Positions 1 to 8,424 of a DNA stretch of 64,000 nt are shown piece after piece. This DNA is from Paludibacteraceae bacterium. GTDB lineage: Bacteria > Bacteroidota > Bacteroidia > Bacteroidales > Paludibacteraceae. The notes below the pieces were generated by a model, which searched no databases, was not told the DNA's origin, and was given only the letters and a program-made list of their open reading frames with translations. The position numbers and the translations under genes are program-made. The DNA lies in NCBI GenBank assembly GCA_017471175.1, contig JAFUVS010000015.1, forward strand, positions 1 to 64,000. Reading direction: 5' to 3'. Numbering within the stretch: the first letter of the stretch is position 1; each line of letters begins with the position of its first letter.

Positions 1-918
1 AGCCGAGATCTTCTGCAAGTGTATCCGGATAGAAAAGGGTTCTCCGTTCGCAACCTGCAATACATCAATCAGATGTACCGCACTTTTGCATTTACTAAAC
101 CAATTACGCCACAACCTGTGGCGCAATTGCCGCAACCATCTTTCGAATTTGCGCCACAGCCTGTGGCACAAATAGATAATTTGCCGTCTCATCAACCTAT
201 AATACAAACATTTACCAACCCTATAGAATACATTTCATTGGTGCCGTGGGGACATATCCGCTATATTCTTGATAAAGGTTTTACGCCAGAAAAAGCTTTC
301 TTCTATATCCTCAAAACGATTGAGTACGGTTGGAGCAGGAATATGTTGCTCAATATGATGTCGGCAGAGTTATACGAGGCAGAAGGGAAATCCATCAATA
401 ACTTCCCTGCCACTATGCCGGAATCGGATAGCGACTACGCCAATGAGATAGTGAAGAATCCGTATCACCTTGATTTCTTGCAACTAAACAAAGATTTCAA
501 GGAGAAAGAACTGCAACTGGGTCTGGAGAAGAATATCTCTCGTTTCCTGATTGAGTTGGGCGATGGTTTTGCTTATGTAGGCAGACAAGTCCGCTTGGAA
601 ATCAATGGGGATGAGTTCTTCTGTGACTTGCTTTTTTATCATCTGCGCTTACGTAGATATATTGTAGTTGAACTGAAAACAGGCAAATTTGAGCCGGAGT
701 TTGTCAGCAAACTTAATCTTTACTGTACAGCTATTGACCATCTTTACCGTACTGATAATGACGGAGAAACGATTGGTCTGCTTTTCTGCAAAGAAAAGAA
801 TGACCTTGTAGCGCAATGGACTGTCGAGAAATCCGAACAACCCATGGCCATCACCCGTTATGAATTAGACAAACTTATGCCTAAAACAACTAAACGTTTG
901 AACAATAAAAAACACTAA
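1..918 (+). CDS. YhcG-type PDDEXK nuclease domain protein, 5' end cut by window
   Basis: The reading frame is open from base 1, so the gene starts before the window. The first codons in frame (1-60) read like the end of the DUF1016 N-terminal domain, with a GFSVRNL motif. A proline-rich linker follows, with CGCCACAACCTGTGGC-like DNA repeated at 107-170. The C-terminal half (from about 480) carries the YhcG PDDEXK-type nuclease core: a glycine-rich strand ending FAYVGRQ, then CDLLFYH, then VVELKTG holding the E-x-K pair, then the LNLYC helix. The family is related to restriction-type nucleases and is often found in accessory DNA beside restriction-modification or mobile genes. The GTG at 19 is only an internal codon. 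Family assignment is strong; biological role is unknown. Confidence 0.85.
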   Translation, partial: SRDLLQVYPDRKGFSVRNLQYINQMYRTFAFTKPITPQPVAQLPQPSFEFAPQPVAQIDNLPSHQPIIQTFTNPIEYISLVPWGHIRYILDKGFTPEKAFFYILKTIEYGWSRNMLLNMMSAELYEAEGKSINNFPATMPESDSDYANEIVKNPYHLDFLQLNKDFKEKELQLGLEKNISRFLIELGDGFAYVGRQVRLEINGDEFFCDLLFYHLRLRRYIVVELKTGKFEPEFVSKLNLYCTAIDHLYRTDNDGETIGLLFCKEKNDLVAQWTVEKSEQPMAITRYELDKLMPKTTKRLNNKKH

Positions 919-1023
919 CCGCCTATGATATAAACCAACAAAAAGCGTGAAATGATATAAATAGTCCCACTCTAAGATATAAAATACGGAGAAAGACAAG
1001 ATAAGCATAAAAATAGAACAAAG

Positions 1024-1938
1024 ATGAAATCTACATCCAAAATAACAATTCCAGAACTAGAAATGTTTGGACATTCAAGTATGAACGCTGTTAAAGCGTT
1101 CCTATTGTTATTTGGATATGAAATGAAACAATTAAAGTCTAAGTTCCCGACAAATAGTATTGGCCACTTACATGGATACCAAGTCTCTCTCTTAGAGAAC
1201 TTGATGCATAGCGTAAGTACGTATGTTGTAGTAGTCGAAGAAAGTCAAGATTATTTAGTTGCTTCGTCAATACTTAGAACATTGATAGATGGTATCTCCG
1301 TTTATCACCTTATATACCATGCTGATACAAAAGATGAAACAGCATTAAGACATTACTTGTATATTTTAGACGGAATTTCGCAAAAATTAGAAATAGAATC
1401 AAGGCATCCTCTTCGTAAAACAGACAAGATTAAGGAACAAGAATATAATGCTCTTGCCGAACGACTCTCTTTTATGAGAAATAATCTTAATGAAGCTAAA
1501 GAGTTTTGTTATAGAGCGATAAGGAATTTAAATATCTATACTACTCGCAAAGCAACCATTGAAAAATTACTCTATAAAAGAAATTGGAAATTTAAAAGCC
1601 TTGATGATTCCAAGGGATACAAATGGTCTGAGTTACATGATCTTTTGCCATCAAAATTCCATAGGCTTTATTCTGATTTTTGTAATTATCTATCGCAATA
1701 TGTCCATGGACTAAGTATGAGCAACTTGACCATAGACATTGAAGATAAAGATATATACGAACCTTTGTCCGATAATATCATACTTATTCTAAATTTTATT
1801 CATGAATCTATGACTCATGACTTTGGAGTAGATATATCGTTTTTAACGACAGGTCTGATAGAATCAGATAATTTTCGTGCCTATTTGTCATATTGTAACG
1901 AATCGCATAAAAAGGAATTGCTACAAATTAATATATAA
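1024..1938 (+). CDS. hypothetical helical protein
   Basis: Protein of 304 residues with no signal peptide and no membrane segment; it is probably cytoplasmic and mostly helical. I do not recognise a catalytic motif. The stretch around residues 60-110 (repeated S-V-S-T-Y and ILRTLIDG, then YHLIYHAD) and a late YVHG segment resemble the general layout of DUF5677-like proteins found in defence and accessory DNA, but this is a weak impression. The gene is AT-rich like its surroundings. The upstream 105 bases have A-rich sequence but no clear promoter. A GC hairpin at 1972-1989 (CGCGCG arms) follows the stop and could end transcription, though it has no T-tract. Confidence 0.6.
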   Translation: MKSTSKITIPELEMFGHSSMNAVKAFLLLFGYEMKQLKSKFPTNSIGHLHGYQVSLLENLMHSVSTYVVVVEESQDYLVASSILRTLIDGISVYHLIYHADTKDETALRHYLYILDGISQKLEIESRHPLRKTDKIKEQEYNALAERLSFMRNNLNEAKEFCYRAIRNLNIYTTRKATIEKLLYKRNWKFKSLDDSKGYKWSELHDLLPSKFHRLYSDFCNYLSQYVHGLSMSNLTIDIEDKDIYEPLSDNIILILNFIHESMTHDFGVDISFLTTGLIESDNFRAYLSYCNESHKKELLQINI

Positions 1939-2023
1939 CATCGTCGTTCGCAGACATTAAATAGCAAGACACGCGCGAAGCGTCGCGCGATAACATATTA
2001 AACAAATAGCATTACTATTATTT

Positions 2024-2189
2024 CGCGTTTACCGAAAGCGTCAGAAACTTTAAAGGGTATAAATGCACAGAAATAATATGTGGCAGCATACTATAGGTAT
2101 GCCTGTCCTCGTGTATAATAGATGCTCTCTATTAGTGGGTTTCTTATACGAGGACAAAGGCTCCCTTCTGACGCTGCCTTGGTAACGCG
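2024..2189. repeat. 166-bp imperfect inverted-repeat element (structured RNA or MITE-like)
   Basis: The ends are complementary: CGCGTTTACC (2024-2033) faces GGTAACGCG (2181-2189), and AGCGTCAGAA (2037-2046) is a perfect complement of TTCTGACGCT (2166-2175). Two further hairpins lie inside: GCATAC/GTATGC (2086-2091/2097-2102) and GTCCTCG/CGAGGAC (2105-2111/2149-2155), the latter extended by TATA pairs. The nested arrangement suits either a folded RNA or a small transposable element. It fills most of the 327-bp gap 1939-2265, where no gene is seen. A TAGTTTTG box at 2225-2232 beyond it may be the -7 element of the next gene. Confidence 0.6.
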
Positions 2190-2265
2190 ATAGGAAACTC
2201 ACTTTTCATATCGTTGCGGATTAATAGTTTTGCGCATAATGAAGTAACTATAAAATCTACACAAT

Positions 2266-3956
2266 ATGAAAAAACAATTGGTATTCTTCCTTTTTTTGTT
2301 AATTGCAAATTCCATATTTGCATTTGAGAAAGTTCGTGAGGTGGCATATAAACCATCGTATTATAGTGATTTTCTCAAGTACCTAAATTTCTCATGCAGG
2401 GATGTTTATGACTTAAACTATTTCGTTGGCGACACAATAACCATTCAGTATGCTAACACCAAAGGGTTGGCAGAAGTATCATATTATTCTTCATATTCCA
2501 CATCAGAGAGTGAGAGCGAGAAACAATTATCGCAAAGGGCGTTTTCTTTATTAACGCCAGATACGATATGGATTAAACAAAGTAAAAAGCCTAAAGAGGG
2601 AAAACACTATCTGGTTCTTCACCAATATAAAGCAAGTTACCACATGGATGGAAAAAAACCTATAGTTGATGATACCACTCCTATAGAAAGTGTTGTTGGA
2701 CATCAATTTATTGTTGATGAGATTATGCCATCAGCGGCAATACTTACTTCCCTTTCGGATGGAATAAAGATAAAATTGCATATGTCCTCTTTAAACGAGT
2801 ACTATTTTTTTACATCAAACAAACTCGCAAGGGATATGCGTCCAATAATAGGAAGAAAGTTATATTCTCAGAAGTCAGGGTTCTATACTAAATATACTAA
2901 GCAATATAACATTTACACCGTTAATGGTATTAAATCTTTCGTCTTCTTTAACGGAAATGTTAAAATCAATCTTTCCATTAGTCCTTCTCTATTCAGAGGT
3001 GCAGAATTAGTATGGCAAGAACAATATAGAAAAGATTCTCTTTTGACTGCTGAATATAACAGACGCTATGAAATTAATTATTACGTAACACCAAACATTA
3101 AGTATGATGAAGAAAAATTAGGTAATATAACAGATTATAAACATACAGGACGCGTTGGTATATTGGCAAAGACACATAGTTGCAGCGTAGGACAATCTAT
3201 ATATCAAGGGTGCTTTGAAAAAACATCATATATAGAAGATGGCACTTGCGTTACGATTGCCGGCGTTGATACTATCTTAGATAAGGTATACTATAAGGCT
3301 ATAGACGGAAAAAGGTATTTTATATCGAGGAGAAGAATGTATATTTTATTTGGGACTCATATTTCTTCAATGATCACACAGATGAGACGCCATATATATA
3401 TGCATTGCGAACATCTTCAAAAGAGGTACAAGATGCTTTTTTTGAATACACCAAATCACGAGAATATGAGCTTTACCTCGATGATATAGAGACTATCCAT
3501 AAATTTGAGAAGCAATACGCAAAATATGGTATTTTTATGGAAAGGTGTAAACCTTATCAAGATTATTCAACGGTGGGTATAGAATTTAATATCGTGAATT
3601 ACTCTAAAAAAACAATAAAATACATTGAACTAACAACAACCGCGTACAACTCGGTCATGGATCCTGTATCTACTAAAACAGTAAAAGGGCTAGGTCCTGT
3701 GTATCCGGGAGACAAAGCCGAATTTGATTTCGAGAATGTTTGGTATTCAAGCATCATAGCGACACACAGACCCAAGAGCATCGTGATTACTTATATGGAT
3801 AATACAAAAACTACGATTAAAACAAATGACATAGACAAGATAACGCCAAACTTGGATTACTCTTCGGCATTGGATAACATAGATTCTTATACTAACCTCA
3901 AGAGTGGCTTATACGACCCCTTTACTGGTAAATATAGCGAATACCCTAGACCATAA
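2266..3956 (+). pseudogene. secreted hypothetical protein, broken by a one-base frameshift
   Basis: Two overlapping frames form one gene. The first frame (from ATG 2266) has a clear signal peptide of about 19 residues ending SIFA. It follows a coherent sequence to about 3312, then turns to nonsense ending at 3489. The sensible sequence continues in the -1 frame (KVFYIEEKNVYF, then RTSSKEVQDAF) to the stop at 3956. The switch sits on a run of five A at 3309-3313; one extra A restores a protein of about 563 residues. The C-terminal 120 residues (VGIEFNIVNYSKKTIKY through GPVYPGDKAEF) resemble a beta-sandwich domain common in Bacteroidales secreted proteins. The cause could be a sequencing error in the homopolymer, a true mutation, or less likely programmed slippage. 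Confidence 0.75.
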
Positions 3957-4099
3957 AATTATTCAAAATGAATAATAAATTACGTATTTCATTAGAAAGC
4001 AATACAAAAGGGATAGACATGTATATCTATAATTAGGGAATAATTATGGGGGATTGTAAGAATACAATGGATTGCAATACGATAAAGATAATTATGGGT

Positions 4100-4746
4100 T
4101 ATAGTGACATTTTTATCACCTAAAAATAGGGAACTTGTCGTTTATGTGACATTTTATCACCTAAAATCGTTGTATCTATTTGTTCCTATGTGGTTTATAA
4201 GTGTTTAATTTTGTTGCTATCAATTGTTTTCTTTTTTTGAGAGAAATGCCTCTATGTCGGCGGAGTAAGTCCTTTACAATTCCATTCAATCTTTCAAGTG
4301 CATTGTTGGTGTTTGGGATGCCTAAATCAGGGTAGTCGTAAAACGTCCATAACCACGGCATATTGCGTCTTACGCTGCGCCACGCACTGCGCAATCGCTT
4401 ATGCTTAAACTCGCCTAATCGTTTTCCTTTTGTAGGTTCACTACGCTCTTTGAGGAAGTCGTGCCACTGCTCCTGCCACTCGTTAAATGCCCCGATAAAG
4501 GACTCCTTGTCCATATAGAAGATTTGCCTTGTCAATGCAAGCAAACTTCTTCCTGCCTCTGTCTATGGATTCTTGGTCAGATACTTGAGTATAGTGAGCA
4601 ATTGGTGAAACTGACAATACCTTTTTCACTACCGAAAATGAGCCGCATTTTATGCATTTTTTTGCCATAATACAATAAATTACTCTCAAATGTAGTATTT
4701 ATCGGGCGTACAGCAAAAATTAGGTATTAAAAATGTCATATAAACC
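4100..4746 (-). mobile_element. internally deleted insertion-sequence remnant with terminal repeats
   Basis: A short motif with core GTGACATTTTATCACCTAAAA occurs directly repeated at 4100-4134 and 4140-4167 and inverted at 4721-4746 (TAGGTATTAAAAATGTCAT). These bracket a minus-strand transposase fragment, so they look like terminal and subterminal transposase-binding sites. A fourth copy, nearly identical to the first over 37 bases, lies 31 kb away at 35595-35631. The element is only about 600 bp, far below the length of a complete IS with this transposase type, because the middle of the transposase is missing. No target duplication could be recognised with confidence. Confidence 0.7.
4176..4689 (-). 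pseudogene. transposase remnant (zinc-ribbon start joined to C-terminal end)
   Basis: On the minus strand, a start near 4667 opens with a CxxC zinc-ribbon half (KKCIKCGS), as in many Bacteroidota transposases. After about 15 codons the frame is lost. The C-terminal part is readable in another frame from about 4544 to the stop at 4176. It holds the typical end of a DDE transposase: a WTFYDYPDLGIPNTNNALE segment followed by a basic RRHRGISLKKRKQ helix. The N-T-N-N-x-x-E motif near the catalytic glutamate recalls IS256/IS1249-like enzymes, but family assignment is tentative. Most of the catalytic domain is deleted and an in-frame stop precedes the C-terminal part, so it cannot be active. Confidence 0.75.
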
Positions 4747-4855
4747 ACTTTTGCTAATCTAAAAATATAGCAAATGCTTAGTAATAATATAGTAAAATTG
4801 ATTTCCAGCACATTACATAAAAATAGAATTTACTTTATAAATAGCACAAAAATAC

Positions 4856-4896
4856 ACAAGGAATCACACCTTTAAGATATAACTCCTTGTTTTTTA
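4856..4896 (-). terminator. hairpin terminator downstream of the tRNA
   Basis: ACAAGGA (4856-4862) pairs with TCCTTGT (4884-4890). The plus strand then reads a T-run (4890-4896), and the minus strand has an A/T-rich tail ending TATTTTT, so it may work in both directions. It lies about 15 bases beyond the 3' end of the minus-strand tRNA. Confidence 0.5.
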
Positions 4897-4910
4897 ATTA
4901 GTTATTTTTG

Positions 4911-4985
4911 TGGTCTCTGTAGGGCTTGAACCTACGACCCCCTGATTATGAGTCAGGTGCTACTAACCAACTGAGCTAAGAGACC
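4911..4985 (-). tRNA. tRNA with CAU anticodon (Met, or Ile2 if lysidine-modified)
   Basis: Full cloverleaf on the minus strand. The acceptor stem is GGTCTCT/AGAGACC (4979-4985 with 4912-4918), with A as discriminator at 4911. The D-arm contains AGCTCAGTTGGTTAG. The anticodon stem CCTGA/TCAGG encloses the loop CTCATAA, so the anticodon is CAT. The T-arm is GTAGG-TTCAAGC-CCTAC. No CCA is encoded. CAT-anticodon tRNAs can be elongator tRNA-Met or tRNA-Ile2. It lacks the C1:A72 mismatch of initiators, since position 1 is G, so initiator tRNA is excluded. Choosing between Met and Ile2 needs comparison with the other CAT tRNAs of the genome. Confidence 0.93.
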
Positions 4986-5087
4986 CCGATGCTCTTTATT
5001 GTCTGCATCTAAGACATATACTTTATATTCCTATTATACTTTACTTACTATTACACCTGCACTTCTTATTCTTTTCTTAATATTTCC

Positions 5088-7094
5088 TTACTCTTTCTTG
5101 ACGTATTGTTTTTGTAGTTTAGCTGCTCCTTCTGCTGTAATCTTTAGTTGGCTCTCCGTGAGTTGGGGCAACATAACGGTTGTGCCACGAGGAATATAGG
5201 AGGGCGAAGAGATAAACTCTCCATTAGCCAAGTAGAGATAAATCCAACAGTTGGCGTTGTTATAATGAGTTTGCGCTAAACTTCTGAGTGTAGTAACTTT
5301 TTGTACGGTGATGTGTGCGCCATCCGAGAGGTTGAGGTCATCCGGAACTGTGATAGAAACTTTGTTAGCAGAAGACTTACTATTTTTCTTCATCTTCAAC
5401 TTCAAAGCATCGCCGCGATTGATGTCCTTATTCTTCTCAAGATCCTTATAGAGTTGTTTGGCTTTATCATACTCTTCACGAGTTAGCAAGTGAATCTCTA
5501 CACGGCGGTTAGGACGATAGGAACCTTTCTTCTGGTTGTTCTCGGTGATGATACCTTTACCGACGGTATGCATACGTCCCATTTCAACATTGTTCTCACG
5601 CGACATCTCTTTGGCAACGTTGTAAGAACGCTTCACTGCAAGCCAATTGTTGTATTGCGGATCACCCGTGTTATCGCAGGAGCCTACAACAAGCGCATAA
5701 AGGTCATAGTCTTGCAACATCTTTTCAGAGGCCTCTGCTATAATACGTTTGGATGCATTATCAAGTGCATGAGAGTCGTTGTTGAAATAAACTACGTAGT
5801 AGTAGTGTTTGTCACCTTCCATATCAATACCGGGCATCGTGTTGGTGCGCTTGCCGTATATACCACCCTCGTTGATGATATAAACTGTATCTTTATGGTA
5901 AATATAGAGCGTGTCTTTTGCTGCAATGCGGGGTTCTTCCTCGTTCATCGATTGGAGAGCCTCTTTGCTGCGGAAGTTACGTGTATGAGACTTGTCCACG
6001 GCATCAATCTTGTAGCGTAGGAGTGCTTCGAGATCGAATATACCATCGTTATTGTTACCACGCGGGCGACCATCTACAAGGTCGGTGGTGGTATAGTTGT
6101 AGAGTGCGCGCAAGCCTATTTGGAGGCTACGGTTGAGGTTGAACTCAAAACTTGCGCCACCAACGAACATGGCGTAGCATTTGAATTTGTCGCTTGCAGA
6201 GGGTATCTGGTTGAGTGTAATGTTTAAGAATGGGAAATCTGTTCCTAATTTTTCCGATTTCTTGTACTGGTTTTCGTAGTACACCTGGTTTTTGAACCAG
6301 AAAGCGGATGCGCCGAGGATGAGGTCCAGTGCGAAAAGTTTGTGTTTGTTCTGGGGTCGGAGGCAGTTGAACACGTCAAAGGAGATATAACCGCCTGCCT
6401 GATGGGCACGACCTGCGAGCAGGGTTTTAGCATGTCCAGGATTACCGAAAACCTTATAGTTATGGAATTTGTATTCCAAGCCGAGAGCCCATGTATTGGT
6501 AAAGTGATAGGCGGCACCGACAGAAACGGTAGGCGCATAGAAAGCGTGTTTCTTCTCACTCGTAAAGTCACCATCGAAGAGGTTCATACCGGCAGCGATA
6601 TAGACGGACCACAGAGATGTTTCGGTAGCGACAGGTGAAATTTCTTTCAGAGGGTGAACGCCTAATGTATCTTCTGCTTCTGCAGCCAATGTATCTCCAT
6701 CGTAGGATGCAAGGTATTCTTCGAGTTCTGCTATATCTTGCTCCTCATTATCTTCAGTAGCTAAAACTTCATCGTCCGTCTCATTACCAAGTTGCTCTTC
6801 TGAAATATTTTCCGAATTATCTTTAGAATTGACATTCGTTGGTTCACTTGTTTCAGGTAATTCTTCTAATTCAGCTCCTGCTTCAACCTCATTTTGATTA
6901 ATGTTTTGCGGAGGATTTTGATTAGTATCTTGCACAGGTTGCGAAACCGCTTCCTCCTCAGTATCGTCCACCAAAAGGATATCGTCCTCTTGTGCAGCGG
7001 GAGCCGATGAAACAGGCTTCTGTGCAAAAACAGCGATGCTCGTAAACAAGAAAGCCACAAGCAGCAAACAGTGTCTATGTAGAACCATACGCAC
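5088..7094 (-). CDS. OmpA-family outer-membrane protein with acidic linker and LysM-like tail
   Basis: 668 residues. Signal peptide at residues 1-24 (ends VFA). Then a long acidic, low-complexity linker (about 35-150) rich in E, D, N and Q. An eight-strand-type beta-barrel follows (about 165-370; alternating aromatic strands such as GLEYKFHNYKVFG and IGLRALYNY). The OmpA peptidoglycan-binding domain is at about 430-545: VVYFNNDSHALD, then VVGSCDNTGD, then NWLAVKRSYNVAKEM, ending RPNRRVEIHL. The C-terminus (about 600-655) has a LysM/FimV-like unit (TTLRSLAQTHYNN, IPRGTTVMLP), which would add a second wall contact. It is expected to anchor outer membrane to peptidoglycan. Monocistronic, with its own promoter at 7129-7159. 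The acidic insertion between signal peptide and barrel is unusual for the family. Confidence 0.9.
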   Translation of the reverse strand: MRMVLHRHCLLLVAFLFTSIAVFAQKPVSSAPAAQEDDILLVDDTEEEAVSQPVQDTNQNPPQNINQNEVEAGAELEELPETSEPTNVNSKDNSENISEEQLGNETDDEVLATEDNEEQDIAELEEYLASYDGDTLAAEAEDTLGVHPLKEISPVATETSLWSVYIAAGMNLFDGDFTSEKKHAFYAPTVSVGAAYHFTNTWALGLEYKFHNYKVFGNPGHAKTLLAGRAHQAGGYISFDVFNCLRPQNKHKLFALDLILGASAFWFKNQVYYENQYKKSEKLGTDFPFLNITLNQIPSASDKFKCYAMFVGGASFEFNLNRSLQIGLRALYNYTTTDLVDGRPRGNNNDGIFDLEALLRYKIDAVDKSHTRNFRSKEALQSMNEEEPRIAAKDTLYIYHKDTVYIINEGGIYGKRTNTMPGIDMEGDKHYYYVVYFNNDSHALDNASKRIIAEASEKMLQDYDLYALVVGSCDNTGDPQYNNWLAVKRSYNVAKEMSRENNVEMGRMHTVGKGIITENNQKKGSYRPNRRVEIHLLTREEYDKAKQLYKDLEKNKDINRGDALKLKMKKNSKSSANKVSITVPDDLNLSDGAHITVQKVTTLRSLAQTHYNNANCWIYLYLANGEFISSPSYIPRGTTVMLPQLTESQLKITAEGAAKLQKQYVKKE

Positions 7095-7128
7095 GGGTTT
7101 AGAGTCGTTTTTTAACCATTTGAGGTCG

Positions 7129-7159
7129 CAAAAGTACTACATTCTATCGGACTGACAAA
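7129..7159 (-). promoter_or_regulatory. Bacteroidota-type promoter of the OmpA-family gene
   Basis: Read on the minus strand: TTTG (7156-7159), a 19-base spacer, then TACTTTTG (7129-7136), matching the TTTG / TAnnTTTG consensus of the Bacteroidota housekeeping sigma factor. The start codon at 7094 is about 35 bases downstream of the -7 box. Confidence 0.75.
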
Positions 7160-7195
7160 ATAATTAACAAAAAAAACGCAAAAAAAATGATTTAG

Positions 7196-7227
7196 TTTGT
7201 ATGTGTGTTATAATCAAGGTATTTTTG
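7196..7227 (+). promoter_or_regulatory. Bacteroidota-type promoter of pta-ackA
   Basis: TTTG at 7196-7199 and TATTTTTG at 7220-7227 with a 20-base spacer, an exact TTTG / TAnnTTTG match. It leaves a leader of about 120 bases before the pta start at 7356. It diverges from the OmpA-family gene promoter in the same intergenic region. Confidence 0.75.
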
Positions 7228-7245
7228 CGAGGTATAATATATTAG

Positions 7246-7316
7246 ATGCGGGCGAGACGACCGCGGTTCTAAATAACAATGCGGGCGAGATCGGCAAGCC
7301 TACCGCGATCCAAGTA
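7246..7316 (+). repeat. tandem direct repeat in the pta leader
   Basis: ATGCGGGCGAGA occurs at 7246-7257 and again at 7279-7290 (33-base period). Each copy is followed by ACCGCG (7260-7265; 7302-7307) and then by an A-rich stretch. Each unit can form a small GC hairpin (GCGG with CCGC). This may be a leader regulatory element or a dispersed Bacteroidales repeat; nothing in the sequence decides. Confidence 0.5.
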
Positions 7317-7355
7317 AATAGTAAGAACATTTAATTACTAAAAAAATAAATCATT

Positions 7356-8354
7356 ATGAGTATTTTAGAGAAGATGAAAGCGCGTGCGATAGCAAATCCG
7401 CAGCGCATTGTATTGCCGGAAGGCGATGAACCTCGAACATTGGAAGCTGCCAATATCCTGCTAAAGGACAAGGCGGCTCGTTTAATTTTAATAGGTAGCC
7501 GTGAGCGTATTGAGGGAATGGCAAAGGAGAATGGTTATACCTATATAAAAGAGGCGACCATCTTTGATCCTTCGACTAACGAGAAGATGCCCGAATATGC
7601 CCACTTGCTGTATGAACTTCGCAAGAGCAAAGGTATGACTGAAGAGGAAGCAGCGAAGAAGGCTCAAGACCCGTTGTATTTAGGTTGTCTGATGATTAAG
7701 AACGGCGATGCTGACGGCGAGTTGGCGGGTGCGCGCGGCACAACGGCAGACACGATACGTCCTGCTTTTCAGATTCTTAAGACTAAGCCGGGTGTGAGCA
7801 TTGTGAGCGGTGCGTTCTTAATGTTCACTCCCGCCAAGCAATTGGGTGAGGACGGTTTCCTCATCTTTGCAGACTGTGCGGTTAATCCTTGCCCGAATGC
7901 GCAGGAGTTGGCACAGATAGCTATTTCGACGGCAGAGACGGCTCGCACGATAGCGGGCATTGAGCCGAGAGTGGCTATGTTGTCATTCTCGACGAAGGGC
8001 AGTGCGAAGCACGAGTTGATAGATAAGGTGACGGAGGCAACGCGTATCGCGAAAGAGATGGCACCCGAGTTGCAGTTGGACGGCGAGTTGCAAGCCGATG
8101 CGGCACTGATAGAGAAAGTGGGTGCGAGCAAGGCTCCCGGAAGTCCCGTAGCAGGCAAAGCCAATGTATTGGTATTCCCGGATTTGCAGGCCGGTAATAT
8201 AGGCTACAAGTTAGTTGAGCGTTTCTCGGGTGCGGATGCGGTTGGTCCTATTCTGCAAGGAATAGCCAAGCCGGTGAATGATTTGAGTCGCGGCTGCAAG
8301 GTACAGGATATTGTGCAAATGGTAATCATCACGGCTAATCAGGCGATGGGATGA
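7356..8354 (+). CDS. pta: phosphate acetyltransferase
   Basis: 332 residues, the usual length of the short single-domain Pta class. It converts acetyl-CoA and phosphate to acetyl phosphate and CoA in the cytoplasm, first step of fermentative acetate formation with ATP gain. The family signature is clear: RIVLPEGDEPRTLEAA near the N-terminus, the GARGTTADTIRPAFQ segment, GAFLMFTPAK, ADCAVNPCPNAQELA, and VLVFPDLQAGNIGYKLV with GPILQG near the end. Start chosen at ATG 7356, which gives the standard N-terminus. The next gene is ackA, 70 bases downstream, so the pair is very likely one transcript from the promoter at 7196-7227. Confidence 0.97.
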   Translation: MSILEKMKARAIANPQRIVLPEGDEPRTLEAANILLKDKAARLILIGSRERIEGMAKENGYTYIKEATIFDPSTNEKMPEYAHLLYELRKSKGMTEEEAAKKAQDPLYLGCLMIKNGDADGELAGARGTTADTIRPAFQILKTKPGVSIVSGAFLMFTPAKQLGEDGFLIFADCAVNPCPNAQELAQIAISTAETARTIAGIEPRVAMLSFSTKGSAKHELIDKVTEATRIAKEMAPELQLDGELQADAALIEKVGASKAPGSPVAGKANVLVFPDLQAGNIGYKLVERFSGADAVGPILQGIAKPVNDLSRGCKVQDIVQMVIITANQAMG

Positions 8355-8424
8355 ATTAACAGTTTCGGGGGCATGCAGTGATACTTTCGATAATTTGAGT
8401 TTAATCTTAAATCATTAAATTACT

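Noticed and set aside
3300..3320. Programmed -1 ribosomal frameshift
   Set aside because: Only five A, no heptamer of the X-XXY-YYZ form and no strong hairpin just downstream; error or mutation is simpler.
1..4900. Complete restriction or toxin-antitoxin system
   Set aside because: A YhcG-type nuclease domain is present but no methylase, specificity subunit or paired small gene is visible in the window.
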